DNA of 64,000 bases. It comes from Stenotrophomonas mori. GTDB taxonomy: Bacteria; Pseudomonadota; Gammaproteobacteria; Xanthomonadales; Xanthomonadaceae. Positions 37,646 through 47,341 of the stretch are shown here, in pieces. The stretch covers positions 124,001 to 188,000 of the forward strand of contig NZ_JAIKTS010000002.1 in NCBI RefSeq assembly GCF_023556335.1. The letters run 5' to 3'. Numbering within the stretch: position 1 is the stretch's first letter; every line of letters starts with the position of its first letter. The translations under genes were made by a program, and so were the position numbers. The notes beneath the pieces were generated by a model. The model was not told the origin of the DNA and searched no databases. It saw nothing but the letters and a program-made list of their open reading frames with translations.

Positions 37646-38436
37646 ATCCCTCCGCCGCCACTTCCGACCGCGCCCGCAACTGGGTGGCGCTGGGCACCGT
37701 CGTCCGCCGCGAGATCACCCGCATCCTGCGCATCTGGGGCCAGACCCTGGTGCCGCCGGCGATCACCATGACCCTGTACTTCCTGATCTTCGGCGGCCTG
37801 ATCGGCTCCCGGGTCGGCGACATGGGCGGCTACAGCTACATGCAGTTCATCGTCCCCGGCCTGGTGATGATGAGCGTGATCCAGAACAGCTACGGCAACA
37901 TCAGCTCCTCGTTCTTCGGCGCCAAGTTCGGGCGCCACATCGAGGAACTGCTGGTCAGCCCGATGCCGAACTGGGTGATCCTGGGCGGCTACGTCGCCGG
38001 CGCGGTGCTGCGCGGGCTGATGGTCGGCGCCATCGTGCTGCTGATCGCGCTGCTCTTCACCCGCCTGCACATTCCGCACCCGCTGGTGACGCTGAGCACG
38101 GTCCTGCTGGGCTCGACGATCTTCTCCCTGGCCGGCTTCATCAACGCGGTCTACGCCAAGAAGTTCGACGACGTCGCCATCGTGCCGACCTTCATCCTGA
38201 CCCCGCTGACCTACCTGGGCGGCGTGTTCTACTCGGTCACCCTGCTGCCGCCCTGGGCCCAGGCGATGACCAAGGCCAACCCGATCTTCTACATGGTCAA
38301 CGCCTTCCGCTACGGCCTGCTCGGCAGCAGCGACGTGACGCCCTGGGTGTCCTATGCGCTGATGCTCGGCTTCGTCGTCGCGCTCACCGCACTGTCGCTG
38401 TGGCTGCTGCGGCGCGGCGTGGGGCTGCGCAGCTGA
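37642..38436 (+). CDS. ABC-2 type exporter, permease (YadH-like)
   Basis: 264 residues with six hydrophobic segments. The ABC-2 permease signature is visible in FIVPGLVMMSVIQNSYGNISSSF and in SPMPNWVILGGYVAGAVLRGL; LTYLGGVFYSVTLLPPWAQ near the end is typical of YadH. It forms the membrane part of the exporter with the ATPase encoded immediately upstream, with overlapping start and stop. Confidence 0.92.
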   Translation: MNPSAATSDRARNWVALGTVVRREITRILRIWGQTLVPPAITMTLYFLIFGGLIGSRVGDMGGYSYMQFIVPGLVMMSVIQNSYGNISSSFFGAKFGRHIEELLVSPMPNWVILGGYVAGAVLRGLMVGAIVLLIALLFTRLHIPHPLVTLSTVLLGSTIFSLAGFINAVYAKKFDDVAIVPTFILTPLTYLGGVFYSVTLLPPWAQAMTKANPIFYMVNAFRYGLLGSSDVTPWVSYALMLGFVVALTALSLWLLRRGVGLRS

Positions 38437-38488
38437 GGGCAGGTCCGGCGACCCGCGCCGTCTTCTTGGAACAGCACTGGAGGATTCG

Positions 38489-38896
38489 ATGTTCAGCCAC
38501 GTCATGGTCGGCAGCAACGACCTGGAAAGGTCCCGGCGGTTCTACGACAGCGTCCTCGGGCTGCTGGGCGCAGGGGCGCCCTTCCGGATGCAGAAGCCGG
38601 ACGGCCAGACCGCGCTCTTCTACCGCAACCGTGACTGTCTGTTCGCCGTCACCCAGCCCAAGGACGGCGCACCGGCGACGGTCGCGAACGGCGCGACCAT
38701 CGGCTTCAGCTGCGGGTCCCCGGAGCAGGTGCGGCAGTTCCACGCGCTGGCGCTCGCCAACGGCGGGACCGCCATCGAGGACCCTCCCGGGCCGCGCGGG
38801 TCGCCTGCCGGGGACCTGTACATGGCCTATGTCCGCGACCCGGACGGCAACAAGCTCTGCGCCCTGCACCGGCTGCCCGCCGACGCCGGGACCTGA
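38489..38896 (+). CDS. VOC (glyoxalase/bleomycin resistance) family protein
   Basis: 135 residues. MFSHVMVGSNDLERSRRFYDSVLG and YVRDPDGNKLCALH are the two halves of a vicinal-oxygen-chelate domain. His4 and the C-terminal region are placed to bind metal. Whether it is a lyase, dioxygenase or binding protein cannot be told. CTGGAGGATTCG before the start gives a good ribosome binding site. Confidence 0.88.
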   Translation: MFSHVMVGSNDLERSRRFYDSVLGLLGAGAPFRMQKPDGQTALFYRNRDCLFAVTQPKDGAPATVANGATIGFSCGSPEQVRQFHALALANGGTAIEDPPGPRGSPAGDLYMAYVRDPDGNKLCALHRLPADAGT

Positions 38897-39045
38897 CGCC
38901 GGCAACCGGCGCCGACGGCCACCCGCCCGCGGCGGCGCGGATGGACGCCACCAGGCGCGGCGGTTGCCGGCCGCCGCCCCGGCACCCGCATACGGGCCGA
39001 TAATGGGGCGGTCCTTCGCGCCTCATCCCCACGGGAGTCTGCAGC

Positions 39046-39984
39046 ATGCGCATCCTGATCCTCGGCGCCGGCGGTACCGGCGGCTACTTCGGCGGCCGCC
39101 TGGCCCAGGCCGGCATCGACGTGACGTTCCTGGTACGGCCGGCACGCGCCGCGCAGCTGGAACGCGACGGCCTGGTGATCCGCAGCCCGCTCGGCGACGC
39201 CGCCTTCCCGGTCGCGCACGTCGGCGCCGACGCCCTGCCGGCGCTGGCCGCGGCCCGGCCGTTCGACCTGGTGGTCCTGAGCTGCAAGGCCTACGACCTG
39301 GACGGCTCGATCGCCGCGATCGCACCGGCGGTCACCGCCGGCACCACGCTGCTGCCGATCCTCAACGGCCTGCGCCACTACGCCGCACTGGATGCGCGCT
39401 TCGGCCGTGACGCGGTGCTTGGCGGGCTGTGCTTCATCAGCGCCACCAAGGCCGACGACGGCGCCATCGTGCATCTGGACACGCCGGCGCGCCTCACCTT
39501 CGGCGAGCGCGACGGCGGCACCGGCAGCGCGCGGGTCGCCGCGCTCGCCGCCGCCTGCACGGCGGCAGGCATCGACCATGTCGCCTCGCCCGGCATCGCC
39601 CGCGAACAGTGGATCAAGTACACCTACCTGACCGCGCTGGCCGCCGGCACCTGCCTGATGCGTGCCGACGTCGGCCGGATCGCCGCCACCACGCATGGGC
39701 GCGCCTTCATGCAGGCGCTGTACCACGAAGGCCTGGCGGTCGCCGCGGCGGCCGGGCAGGCGATACCGGACAAGGCCCGGGACATCGCGCTGGCATCGCT
39801 GACCCAGGCCGGCTCGCCGATCAAGGCCTCGATGCTGCGCGACCTGGAAGCCGGGCAGCGCGTGGAGGCGGCGCACATCATCGGCGACATGCTCGAGCGT
39901 GCCCAGGCCGCCGGGCAGCAGGCACCGCTGCTGCAGGCCGCCAGCTGCCACCTGCAGGCCTACGAAGCGCAGCGCCCCGCCTAG
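39046..39984 (+). CDS. panE: 2-dehydropantoate 2-reductase (ketopantoate reductase)
   Basis: 312 residues. The NADP loop GAGGTGGYFGGRL is at the N-terminus, SCKAYDLD carries a conserved Lys, and EQWIKYTYLTALAAGTCLMRADVG holds the catalytic lysine and the family's helix. The C-terminal segment SSMLRDLE-like (KASMLRDLEAGQRVEAAHIIGDM) is diagnostic of PanE/ApbA. It reduces ketopantoate to pantoate for coenzyme A. GGGAG precedes the start. Confidence 0.92.
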   Translation: MRILILGAGGTGGYFGGRLAQAGIDVTFLVRPARAAQLERDGLVIRSPLGDAAFPVAHVGADALPALAAARPFDLVVLSCKAYDLDGSIAAIAPAVTAGTTLLPILNGLRHYAALDARFGRDAVLGGLCFISATKADDGAIVHLDTPARLTFGERDGGTGSARVAALAAACTAAGIDHVASPGIAREQWIKYTYLTALAAGTCLMRADVGRIAATTHGRAFMQALYHEGLAVAAAAGQAIPDKARDIALASLTQAGSPIKASMLRDLEAGQRVEAAHIIGDMLERAQAAGQQAPLLQAASCHLQAYEAQRPA

Positions 39985-40078
39985 GCACCCGGAGCGGGCG
40001 GCGCGTTCCCGCTGCAGCACCCGGGACACATCGCTCCGCTATGCTCGCGTCCCCGAACCGGCTTCAGGAGATCCCCAC

Positions 40079-41611
40079 GTGCGCAGCCACTGGAACGTCC
40101 TCGGACACGGACTGGCAGCCCTGCTGCTGGTGGCCTGCGGTGCGCCGCCCGCTCCCCCGGAAGGCGGGCAGGCCGCTGCAGCGCCGGCGGACCCGGCCGA
40201 CGCGGCGGCCGGTGGCGACCCTCTGGCCGACGCCGGGCCGCAGCCGCCACACCGTCCGGTGGACGCCATCGACGACCGCGACGGCCACCCCGTGGCGTTG
40301 CTGCCCTTCGACCTGGAGCGCCTGCCGCTCAGCCATGCCCCGCTCGGCGCGCTGCCGTTCTTCGGCCTGCCGCAGGGCTATGTCCCGCTGAACCCGCCGC
40401 AGCTCCGTGCCTGGGCGCGCTTCCCGTTCCGCCTCGGCGAGGGCGTGCACTGGGCGGAGGGACCGACCTGGTCGGCGCGCATCGCCACCGAGGGCGGCAA
40501 GGATTTCTCCGCGCTGGAACTGCAGCGCAACCTGGAGAGCCTGGTGGACGCCGCCGGCGGGCGGAAGGTGTTCGAAGGTCCGCTGCACCGCGACATCTAC
40601 TACGGCCCGCAGCTGGAGGGCGAGATCGGCGGTGGCTTCATCGATGCGGTGAACCTGGACCGCGACGCGCCGACCGCGGTGTACGTGGTGCGCCAGGCGC
40701 AGCGCACGGTCTGGCTGCAGCTGGCGATGGATGGCAACGGCGCCGGGCTGGTGGTGCTGGAGCAGCAACCGTTCCAGGCCAGCGCGTCGTGGTCGGCCGA
40801 GTTCCCGCACCTGTCGCTGCCGGCCGGCTACCGCGAGCGCAACGCGCCCCGGCAGCGCGACTTCGACCGCTTCCCGTTCTGGACCGGCGAGCGTTTCGAA
40901 CAGGTCGAGGGCCGCACCTGGGCCATCGACTTCGACAAGGGCGAGCGCGAGCACTCGATGCACGAGGTGCGCCGCAACCTGGAGGCGATGATGGCCGCGG
41001 CCGGCGGCCACAAGGTGTTCGAGGGGCGCATCCCCCGCGACCAAGCCGAGGCCCTGCCGCAGACCCTGCAGGCGGCCTACGGCGATGCCGCCGGCTACAA
41101 CTGGCATGACCACGACCTCCTGGTCTACCGCGCCGCGCTGCCCGACGGCCGCGAGGTCTGGGTGCACGCGCGCCTGCAGTACCTCAGCGCCGGCTGGGTG
41201 GTGGCCGAACGCAGCGGCTTCGTGCAGACCGCCGCGCTGCTGCCGGCCGCGGACCTGAAGCAGGCGCTCGACAGCGACGGGCGCGTGGCCATCCAGGTCA
41301 ACTTCGCCACCGATCGCGCCGAGATCCTGCCCGCCTCCGAACCGCAGCTGGCGCAGGTGCTCGACCTGCTGCAGGGCGATCCGGCGCTGCAGCTTGCCGT
41401 CGAAGGGCATACCGACGGCACCGGCGATGCCGCGCACAACCGCGCGCTCTCCGAAGCGCGCGCGCGTGCGGTGGTCGCCGCGCTGGCCGGCAAGGGCATC
41501 GACGCCGGGCGCCTGCAGGCCGCCGGCTTCGGTGCCGACCGGCCGGTGGCCGACAACGCCGACGAACCGGGCCGTGCCCGCAACCGGCGGGTGGAGCTGG
41601 TCAAGCGCTGA
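40079..41611 (+). CDS. OmpA-like lipoprotein with an internally duplicated domain
   Basis: 510 residues from a GTG start at 40079, supported by CAGGAG eight bases before it. The lipobox LLVAC gives Cys20. Two related regions follow, about 91-240 and 241-395: each has LPxGYxxxNxP, RFPFxxGExxxxxEGxTW and a helix ending in AGGxKVFEG. The C-terminus (about 400-510) is an OmpA peptidoglycan-binding domain with NFATDRAEILP, EGHTDGTGDAAHN and ARNRRVEL. It should tether the outer membrane to peptidoglycan while displaying the duplicated domain, whose function I do not know. Confidence 0.87.
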   Translation: MRSHWNVLGHGLAALLLVACGAPPAPPEGGQAAAAPADPADAAAGGDPLADAGPQPPHRPVDAIDDRDGHPVALLPFDLERLPLSHAPLGALPFFGLPQGYVPLNPPQLRAWARFPFRLGEGVHWAEGPTWSARIATEGGKDFSALELQRNLESLVDAAGGRKVFEGPLHRDIYYGPQLEGEIGGGFIDAVNLDRDAPTAVYVVRQAQRTVWLQLAMDGNGAGLVVLEQQPFQASASWSAEFPHLSLPAGYRERNAPRQRDFDRFPFWTGERFEQVEGRTWAIDFDKGEREHSMHEVRRNLEAMMAAAGGHKVFEGRIPRDQAEALPQTLQAAYGDAAGYNWHDHDLLVYRAALPDGREVWVHARLQYLSAGWVVAERSGFVQTAALLPAADLKQALDSDGRVAIQVNFATDRAEILPASEPQLAQVLDLLQGDPALQLAVEGHTDGTGDAAHNRALSEARARAVVAALAGKGIDAGRLQAAGFGADRPVADNADEPGRARNRRVELVKR

Positions 41612-41618
41612 GCGCGCC

Positions 41619-41653
41619 CGGGCAGGCCGCCTCCGGTGGAGGCCGCCTGCCCG
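41619..41653. terminator. bidirectional hairpin between convergent stops
   Basis: GGGCAGGCCGCCTCC pairs with GGAGGCCGCCTGCCC with one mismatch around a GGT loop, exactly filling the space between the OmpA-like lipoprotein and the RND pump gene. There is no T-run. Confidence 0.55.
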
Positions 41654-44600
41654 TCAGGCGGCCGCGGCCTGGCGCCGCTCGCGGCGGGCGTGCACCCAGT
41701 AGTACAGCGCCGGCAGCACCACCAGGGTCAGCAGCATCGCCGAGATCAACCCGCCGATCACCACCACCGCCAGCGGCTTCTGGGTCTCCGCGCCGATGGC
41801 GTGCGAGGTCGCCATCGGCAGCAGGCCGAACATCGCCAGCAGCGCGGTCATCAACACCGTGCGCAGGCGCTGCAGCGAGCCCTGGACCACCGATTCGTAC
41901 AGCGACAGCCCCTGCTCGCGCAGCTGGCCGAAGCGGCTGAGCATCACCACGCCGTTCAGCACCGCCTGCCCGAACAGGGCGATGAAGCCGATCGCCGCCG
42001 ACACCGACAGCGGGATGCCGGTCAGCAGCAGCGCGAGGATGCCGCCGATCATCGCGAACGGCACGTTGGCCAGGATCAGCGCGGCACTGGTGACGTCCTT
42101 GAAGGCATCGAACAGCAGCACGAAGATGATCAGCACCGACAGCGGCACCACCCAGCCGAGGCGCTGCATCGCCCGCTGCTGGTTCTCGAACTCGCCCGAC
42201 CAGCTGACCCCGTAGCCCTGCGGCAGCTGCAGCGTGGCGTCCACGCGCTGGCGCATGTCGGCGACCACGCTGCCCATGTCGCGGCCGGCGATGAACACGC
42301 TGATCGCCTTCACCCGCTGGCCGTTGTCGCGGGAGATGTTGATCGCGCCACTGGCCATGCCGAAGTCGGCCACGTCGCCGAGGGTGACGGTGCGGCCCTC
42401 GCCGATGTCCACCGGCACCTGCGCGAGCCGCTGCAGTTCGCGGTCGCCATCGGCCAGCCGCAGGGTCACCGGGAAGCGCCGCTCGCCCTGCCACAGCTCG
42501 CCGACCTCGCGTCCGCCCAGGGCGGTCTCGATCACCGTGTCGATGGCCTTGACGCTCAAGCCGTAGCGCGCCGCGCGCTCGCGGTCGATGTCGATGCGCA
42601 GCTGCGGCAGGCTGCCGTCGCGGTCGATGAAGGCGCTCTCCACGCCCTCCACGTCGCGCACCTGCGCCAGCACCAGCTGGGCCTGGGTGTTGAGCTGGTC
42701 GAGGTCCTCGCCGCTGATCTTGATGACGATCTGGCCCTTGATCTGGGAGATGCTCTCCAGGATGTTGTCGCGCACCGGCTGCGAGATCGAGAACTCCGGC
42801 CCGGGAATGCGCTGTTCCAGGGTCCGCTGCATCCGCGCCACCAGCTGCGCCTTGTCCAGGCCGCTGGTCCATTCCTTTTCCGGCTTCAGCGCCACCAGCG
42901 CCTCGATCTGGTTGGCGCCCTTGGCGTCCGAGCCGTCTTCCGGGCGCCCCAGCTGCGCGACCACCGTGGACACTTCCGGCATCTGCCCGACCAGGTCGCG
43001 GATGCGCCGCGACTGGGCCTGGGCCTCGCTCAGGCTGGTGCTGGGGTCGAGCGTGGCGGTCAGCCAGATCGAGCCTTCGTCCAGTTCCGGCAGGAACTCG
43101 CTGCCCAGCCGCGTGCCCAGCGCCAGGGTCACCGCGAGGATCGCCAGCGCGCTCAGCGCCACCGCCCTGGGCCGCGCCAAGGCACGTTCCAGCACCGGCC
43201 GGTAGCCGCCGCTCAGGCGCCGCATCAGCGGGTTGTCCGCGCGCGGCGGGCGGCCGCGCCCCAGCCACCAGTAGCACAGCAGCGGCACCAGGGTCAGCGC
43301 CAGGATCAGCGCCCCGACCAGCGCCGAGGTGACCGAATAGGCCATCGGCGCGAACATGCGGCCCTCGTGGCGCTGCAGGGTGAAGATCGGGATGTGCGCG
43401 GCGATGATGATCAGCATCGAGAAGAACGTCGGCCGGCCCACCTCGCGGGTCGCCGAGAGCACCGTATCGAACGTGCGCCGGCGGTCGCTGCCCGGCGGCA
43501 GCAGCGCCAGCCGCGCCACGATGTGCTCGGTGACGATCACCGCGCCGTCGATGATGATGCCGAAGTCCATCGCCCCCAGCGACAGCAGGTTGGCCGGCAC
43601 TCCCCACAAGGTCAGGCCGAGGAAGGTCGACAGCAGCGCCAACGGCATCATCGCGGCCACGATCAGCGCCGCGCGCGGGTTGTACAGGAACAGCCACAGC
43701 ACCAGGAACACCAGCACCGCGCCTTCCACCAGGTTGCCGAACACCGTGCGCAGGGTGGTCGATACCAGCCACGAGCGGTCGTAGAACGGCTCGATGCTGA
43801 CCCCGGCCGGCAGCTGGTCGCGGGAGATCTCGGCGATGCGCGCATGCAGCGCGTCCAGCACCTTGGACGGGTTCTCGCCCTTGCGCATCAGCACCATGCC
43901 GAACACGGCATCGTCGTTGCCGTCGTGGCCGACCAGGCCCTGCCGCGGCAGGCCGGTGTCGGCCACCGTGGCCAGGTCGCGCACCAGCACCGGCGCGCCG
44001 GCGCGCTCGGCCACCACGATGCGGCCGATGTCCTCCGGCGAGCGCAGCAGGCCGACGCCACGGATCAGGTACTGCTGCTGGCCCTTCTCGACGTAGCCGC
44101 CGCCGGCGTTGGAGCTGCCCTCCTCCAGCGCCTGTGCGAACGCCTCCAGGCTCACCCCGCGGTCGCGCAGCCGGTTCAGGTCCGGCTGCACCTGGAAGGT
44201 GCGCAGCCAGCCGCCGAAGCCGACCACGTCGGCGACCCCGGGCACCGTACGCAGCTGCCGCGCCATGACCCATTCCTGCAGGGTGCGCAGCTCGGTGGAA
44301 TCCAGATGGTCGCCGCGCAGCACGTAGCGGTAGATCTCGCCGACCGCCGAGCTCATCGGCTCGATGCCCGGCTGCACGCCGTCGGGCAGGTCCACGTCCT
44401 GCAGCCGCTCGAGCACCTGCGCGCGGGCGAAATAGTCGTCGGCGCCGTCGTCGAAGGTCAGGATCACCATCGACAGCCCGAACTGGGTATGCGAGAACAC
44501 CCGCACCGAATGCGGAATGCCGGCCAGCGCCACCTCCAGCGGCATGGTGACCTCGCGCTCCACCTCCTCGGCCGCGCGTCCCGGGTACAGCGAGACCACC

Positions 44601-44743
44601 GTGACCTGGGTATCCGACACGTCGGGGAACGCCTCCACCGGCAGCTCGCGGAAGGCGATCAGCGAGCTGCCGACGAACAGCAGCAGCGCCAGCATCACCA
44701 TCACCGGCTGGCGCAGGCACCAGGCAACCAGGCGATCGATCAT
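41654..44743 (-). CDS. czcA: heavy-metal efflux RND transporter (CzcA/CusA-like)
   Basis: 1029 residues with twelve membrane helices and two large periplasmic loops. DFGIIIDGAVIVTEHIV in the fourth helix is the HME-RND proton/metal relay motif (Asp, Asp, Glu), and PVEAFPDVSDTQVTV near the start is typical of CzcA/CusA/SilA. It exports metal cations across the envelope by proton antiport. Which metal (Co/Zn/Cd, Ni or Cu/Ag) cannot be settled from sequence. Its ATG overlaps the adaptor's stop by four bases, so all three pump genes form one operon. Confidence 0.93.
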   Translation of the reverse strand: MIDRLVAWCLRQPVMVMLALLLFVGSSLIAFRELPVEAFPDVSDTQVTVVSLYPGRAAEEVEREVTMPLEVALAGIPHSVRVFSHTQFGLSMVILTFDDGADDYFARAQVLERLQDVDLPDGVQPGIEPMSSAVGEIYRYVLRGDHLDSTELRTLQEWVMARQLRTVPGVADVVGFGGWLRTFQVQPDLNRLRDRGVSLEAFAQALEEGSSNAGGGYVEKGQQQYLIRGVGLLRSPEDIGRIVVAERAGAPVLVRDLATVADTGLPRQGLVGHDGNDDAVFGMVLMRKGENPSKVLDALHARIAEISRDQLPAGVSIEPFYDRSWLVSTTLRTVFGNLVEGAVLVFLVLWLFLYNPRAALIVAAMMPLALLSTFLGLTLWGVPANLLSLGAMDFGIIIDGAVIVTEHIVARLALLPPGSDRRRTFDTVLSATREVGRPTFFSMLIIIAAHIPIFTLQRHEGRMFAPMAYSVTSALVGALILALTLVPLLCYWWLGRGRPPRADNPLMRRLSGGYRPVLERALARPRAVALSALAILAVTLALGTRLGSEFLPELDEGSIWLTATLDPSTSLSEAQAQSRRIRDLVGQMPEVSTVVAQLGRPEDGSDAKGANQIEALVALKPEKEWTSGLDKAQLVARMQRTLEQRIPGPEFSISQPVRDNILESISQIKGQIVIKISGEDLDQLNTQAQLVLAQVRDVEGVESAFIDRDGSLPQLRIDIDRERAARYGLSVKAIDTVIETALGGREVGELWQGERRFPVTLRLADGDRELQRLAQVPVDIGEGRTVTLGDVADFGMASGAINISRDNGQRVKAISVFIAGRDMGSVVADMRQRVDATLQLPQGYGVSWSGEFENQQRAMQRLGWVVPLSVLIIFVLLFDAFKDVTSAALILANVPFAMIGGILALLLTGIPLSVSAAIGFIALFGQAVLNGVVMLSRFGQLREQGLSLYESVVQGSLQRLRTVLMTALLAMFGLLPMATSHAIGAETQKPLAVVVIGGLISAMLLTLVVLPALYYWVHARRERRQAAAA

Positions 44744-45912
44744 GGCGCGGCCTGCGTGCTGCCGTCGTTTCCGGACCGGGGCTGGTCCAGCAGCTGCTGC
44801 AGCAGCAGGCCGCCGTCGACCACCACCCGCTGCCCGGCGCGCAGGCCGTCATGCACCCAGGCACGGCCATCGCCGATGTCCTCGCTGCGCACCGGCTGGC
44901 GCCGGTAGCGGCCCTCGCCCTCGTCGACGAACACCAGCGCGCGGTTGTCGATCAGCAGCACCGCGGATACCGGCACCGCCACGCCCTGCGGCAGCGGCAG
45001 GGCCAGGGTCGCGCGCAGGTACTGCCCGGCCTTGAAGCGGCGGCCGCTGTTGTCCAGCACCGCCCGCGCCTGCACCACCCGGGTCTCGCGGTCCACGTAG
45101 TCGGCCACATGCTGCAGCGGCACCTGCCGCGGCTGGCCGCCGGCGTCCTCGATGCGCACCTCCTGGCCGGCGCGCACCTGTCCGGCCAGGTGCTCGGGCA
45201 CGTCCAGCAGCAGCCACAAGTGGTCCGGGTCGCTGACCACCGCCAGCGGCTGTTCGCTCTCCGCCGACACGCTCATGCCGGGGCTGATGTTGCGCTCCAC
45301 CAGGATCCCGTCCAGCGGCGTGCGCAGCGGCAGGCGCTGGTCGACGCGGCCGCCGTTGCCCAACGCCTGCGCCAGCGAGTGCGTACGCGCCTGTTCGGCG
45401 CGGCTGGCGGCGAAGCCGGCCTCGGCCTCGTCCAGCTCGCGCCCGGAGGCGATGCCGGCCTCGTGCAGCTCACGGACCCGCGCCAGCTCCTGCCGCGCCT
45501 GGCGCAGCTCGGCCTCGCCGCGCGCACCCTCGGCCTGCAGCTGGCCGAACTCCGGCGAACTGATCCAGGCCAGGGTCTGCCCGGCGCGTACCGGCTGCCC
45601 GGGGGCGGCCACCAGCTGCGCCACCTGCCCGGCCAGCGGCGCACGCAGGTAGGCGGTGCGGGTGTCGTCCCACGTCAGCCGTGCCGGCAGCGGCACCTGG
45701 CGGGTGCCGGCGGCCTCGGCGGCGACGCTGCGCAGCACCTGCAGCTGCGGGCTGTCGGGGGCGAAACGGATGCTGTCCCGGTCCACCTGCGGCGCGTCCA
45801 CCGGCGCGTCGGACGGGCCGTGGCCGCAGGCCGCGAGCAGCGCGGCCAGCAACAGCGGGGAAAGCCGGACGCCACGCGCCGGGCCAGTCAGAACCATGCG
45901 ACTCATCGGCAT
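44740..45912 (-). CDS. czcB: RND efflux periplasmic adaptor lipoprotein (CzcB-like)
   Basis: 390 residues. A lipobox LLAAC (Cys29) anchors it. Barrel-sandwich and helical hairpin regions are visible (APLAGQVAQLVAAPGQPVRAGQTLAWI; the coiled coil between SPEFGQLQAEG and RAEQARTHS), followed by the beta-barrel with GQYLRATLALPL. It links the inner-membrane pump to the outer-membrane channel. The start at 45912 overlaps the previous stop (TGATG) and has AAGGA seven bases upstream; two more ATGs lie 6 and 15 bases further in. No histidine-rich metal-binding tail is seen. Confidence 0.9.
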   Translation of the reverse strand: MPMSRMVLTGPARGVRLSPLLLAALLAACGHGPSDAPVDAPQVDRDSIRFAPDSPQLQVLRSVAAEAAGTRQVPLPARLTWDDTRTAYLRAPLAGQVAQLVAAPGQPVRAGQTLAWISSPEFGQLQAEGARGEAELRQARQELARVRELHEAGIASGRELDEAEAGFAASRAEQARTHSLAQALGNGGRVDQRLPLRTPLDGILVERNISPGMSVSAESEQPLAVVSDPDHLWLLLDVPEHLAGQVRAGQEVRIEDAGGQPRQVPLQHVADYVDRETRVVQARAVLDNSGRRFKAGQYLRATLALPLPQGVAVPVSAVLLIDNRALVFVDEGEGRYRRQPVRSEDIGDGRAWVHDGLRAGQRVVVDGGLLLQQLLDQPRSGNDGSTQAAP

Positions 45913-47279
45913 CAGGATCCTTGCAGGGAGGGAAGCGTGAGCAGCGCCTGCCAGCGCGCCCGTGCCACGGCGTGCTCCAGCTGCGCCTGCACGCGTTCGT
46001 GCTCGGCCTCGCGCCAGGTGCGGCGCGCATCGAGCAGGTCGGTGAGGCTGGCGGCGCCGCGCCGATAGGCCAGCTCCATGCCGTCCAGGGCCTGGCGCGC
46101 GGCCGGCGCGATCCGTTGTTCGTAGTGCTGGACCTGGAGCCCGGCCGCCTCCAGCTGGCCACCGGCCTGGCGCACCTGCGCGCGCACCTGGCGGTCGGCC
46201 TCGCGCTGCGCCAGCACGGCCGCGTCGTAGTCGGCCTCGGCCCGCTGGACCTGGCCACGGTAGTGGCGGGCGCCGACCAGCGGCACGCTGACCGAGAACC
46301 CGAGGGTGACACCGCCGATATCGTCCGGCTCGCGCTCCAGCTCCAGCCCGAGCTGGACGTCGCGGCGGCCCTGGCTGCGCACCAGGCGGCGCTCGGCATC
46401 GGCCGCCCGCACCCGCGCGGCCACCGCCTGCAGGTCGGCGCGCAGCGCCGGATCGAAACCGTCCGGCAGCGGTGCCGGCGTGCCGGCCGCCGGCCAGGGA
46501 TCCTCGGCCTGCAAGCGCTCCGGCGCGTCCACGTGCCCGATCAGCAGCGCCAGCCCGATCTGCGCGTCCTGCCATTCCAACCGCTGCCCGCGCGCCTCGG
46601 CCTCGGCCTTCATCGCCTCCACCGCCAGGCGGTTGCGTTCGATCGGCGCGATCGCACCGGTGGCCAGCGCGCGCTCGGCGGCGGCCAGCGCCCGCGCCGC
46701 TTCGTCGCGGTTGTCCTCGGCCATCTGCAGCGCCTGCTGCGCGGCCTTCAGGCCGAAGTAGGCCTCGTGCAGCGCCAGCACCTGCGCGCTGCGCTGGTCC
46801 AGCAGGTCCAGCCGCGCCGCATCGCCGCGGGCCCGGGCGCCTTCCACCCGCAGCCGGCGCTTGCCGCCACGCTCCCAGGTCCACTCCACGCCCAGCGTGC
46901 TGTCCACCCGCTTGTCCTTCCAGCGGCCACCGCCCACGCCCTCCTGGCGGCTGATCTTGCTGCTGCCCACGCTCAGTTCCGCGGCCGGACGCCGCGCGGC
47001 GTCGAACAGGTCGCCCTCGGCGCCGCGCAGTTCGATCCGCGCGGCGAGGATGTCGGCATTGTTCCCGTGCAGCGCGGCCTCGGCCTCGGCCAGGGTCATC
47101 GCCGGGGCCCTGCCCGGCAGCCAGGGCAGCGCCAGCAGCAGCGCCAGGCAGGCGCTGCGCCGTGGCAGGCGGACAGCGGTGGCACGCGCCGGCAACGCCC
47201 CGGCGCGGCCGGCGGAACGCGCCGGACAGCGGGACGACACCACGGCGCCGTGCATCGATACGGACGGCTTGGCATTCAT
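45912..47279 (-). CDS. czcC: outer-membrane efflux channel protein (CzcC/TolC family)
   Basis: About 455 residues from the ATG at 47279. After a long basic leader there is a signal-like hydrophobic stretch (SACLALLLALPWLPGRAPA), then the TolC repeat pattern: LAEAEAALHGNNADILAARIELRGAEGD and a second outer-membrane-efflux repeat in the C-terminal half (RRGAASLTDLLDARRTWREAEHE). It forms the trimeric exit duct of the pump. The start is uncertain: ATGs at 47255 and 47342 are also in frame; the last overlaps the response regulator start and is unlikely. Confidence 0.85.
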   Translation of the reverse strand: MNAKPSVSMHGAVVSSRCPARSAGRAGALPARATAVRLPRRSACLALLLALPWLPGRAPAMTLAEAEAALHGNNADILAARIELRGAEGDLFDAARRPAAELSVGSSKISRQEGVGGGRWKDKRVDSTLGVEWTWERGGKRRLRVEGARARGDAARLDLLDQRSAQVLALHEAYFGLKAAQQALQMAEDNRDEAARALAAAERALATGAIAPIERNRLAVEAMKAEAEARGQRLEWQDAQIGLALLIGHVDAPERLQAEDPWPAAGTPAPLPDGFDPALRADLQAVAARVRAADAERRLVRSQGRRDVQLGLELEREPDDIGGVTLGFSVSVPLVGARHYRGQVQRAEADYDAAVLAQREADRQVRAQVRQAGGQLEAAGLQVQHYEQRIAPAARQALDGMELAYRRGAASLTDLLDARRTWREAEHERVQAQLEHAVARARWQALLTLPSLQGS

Positions 47280-47341
47280 TGCCGCCACGGTAAGGTGGGG
47301 CACTTTCGGGAAACTTGCCCGACCCTTGCACGAAGCTTGCA

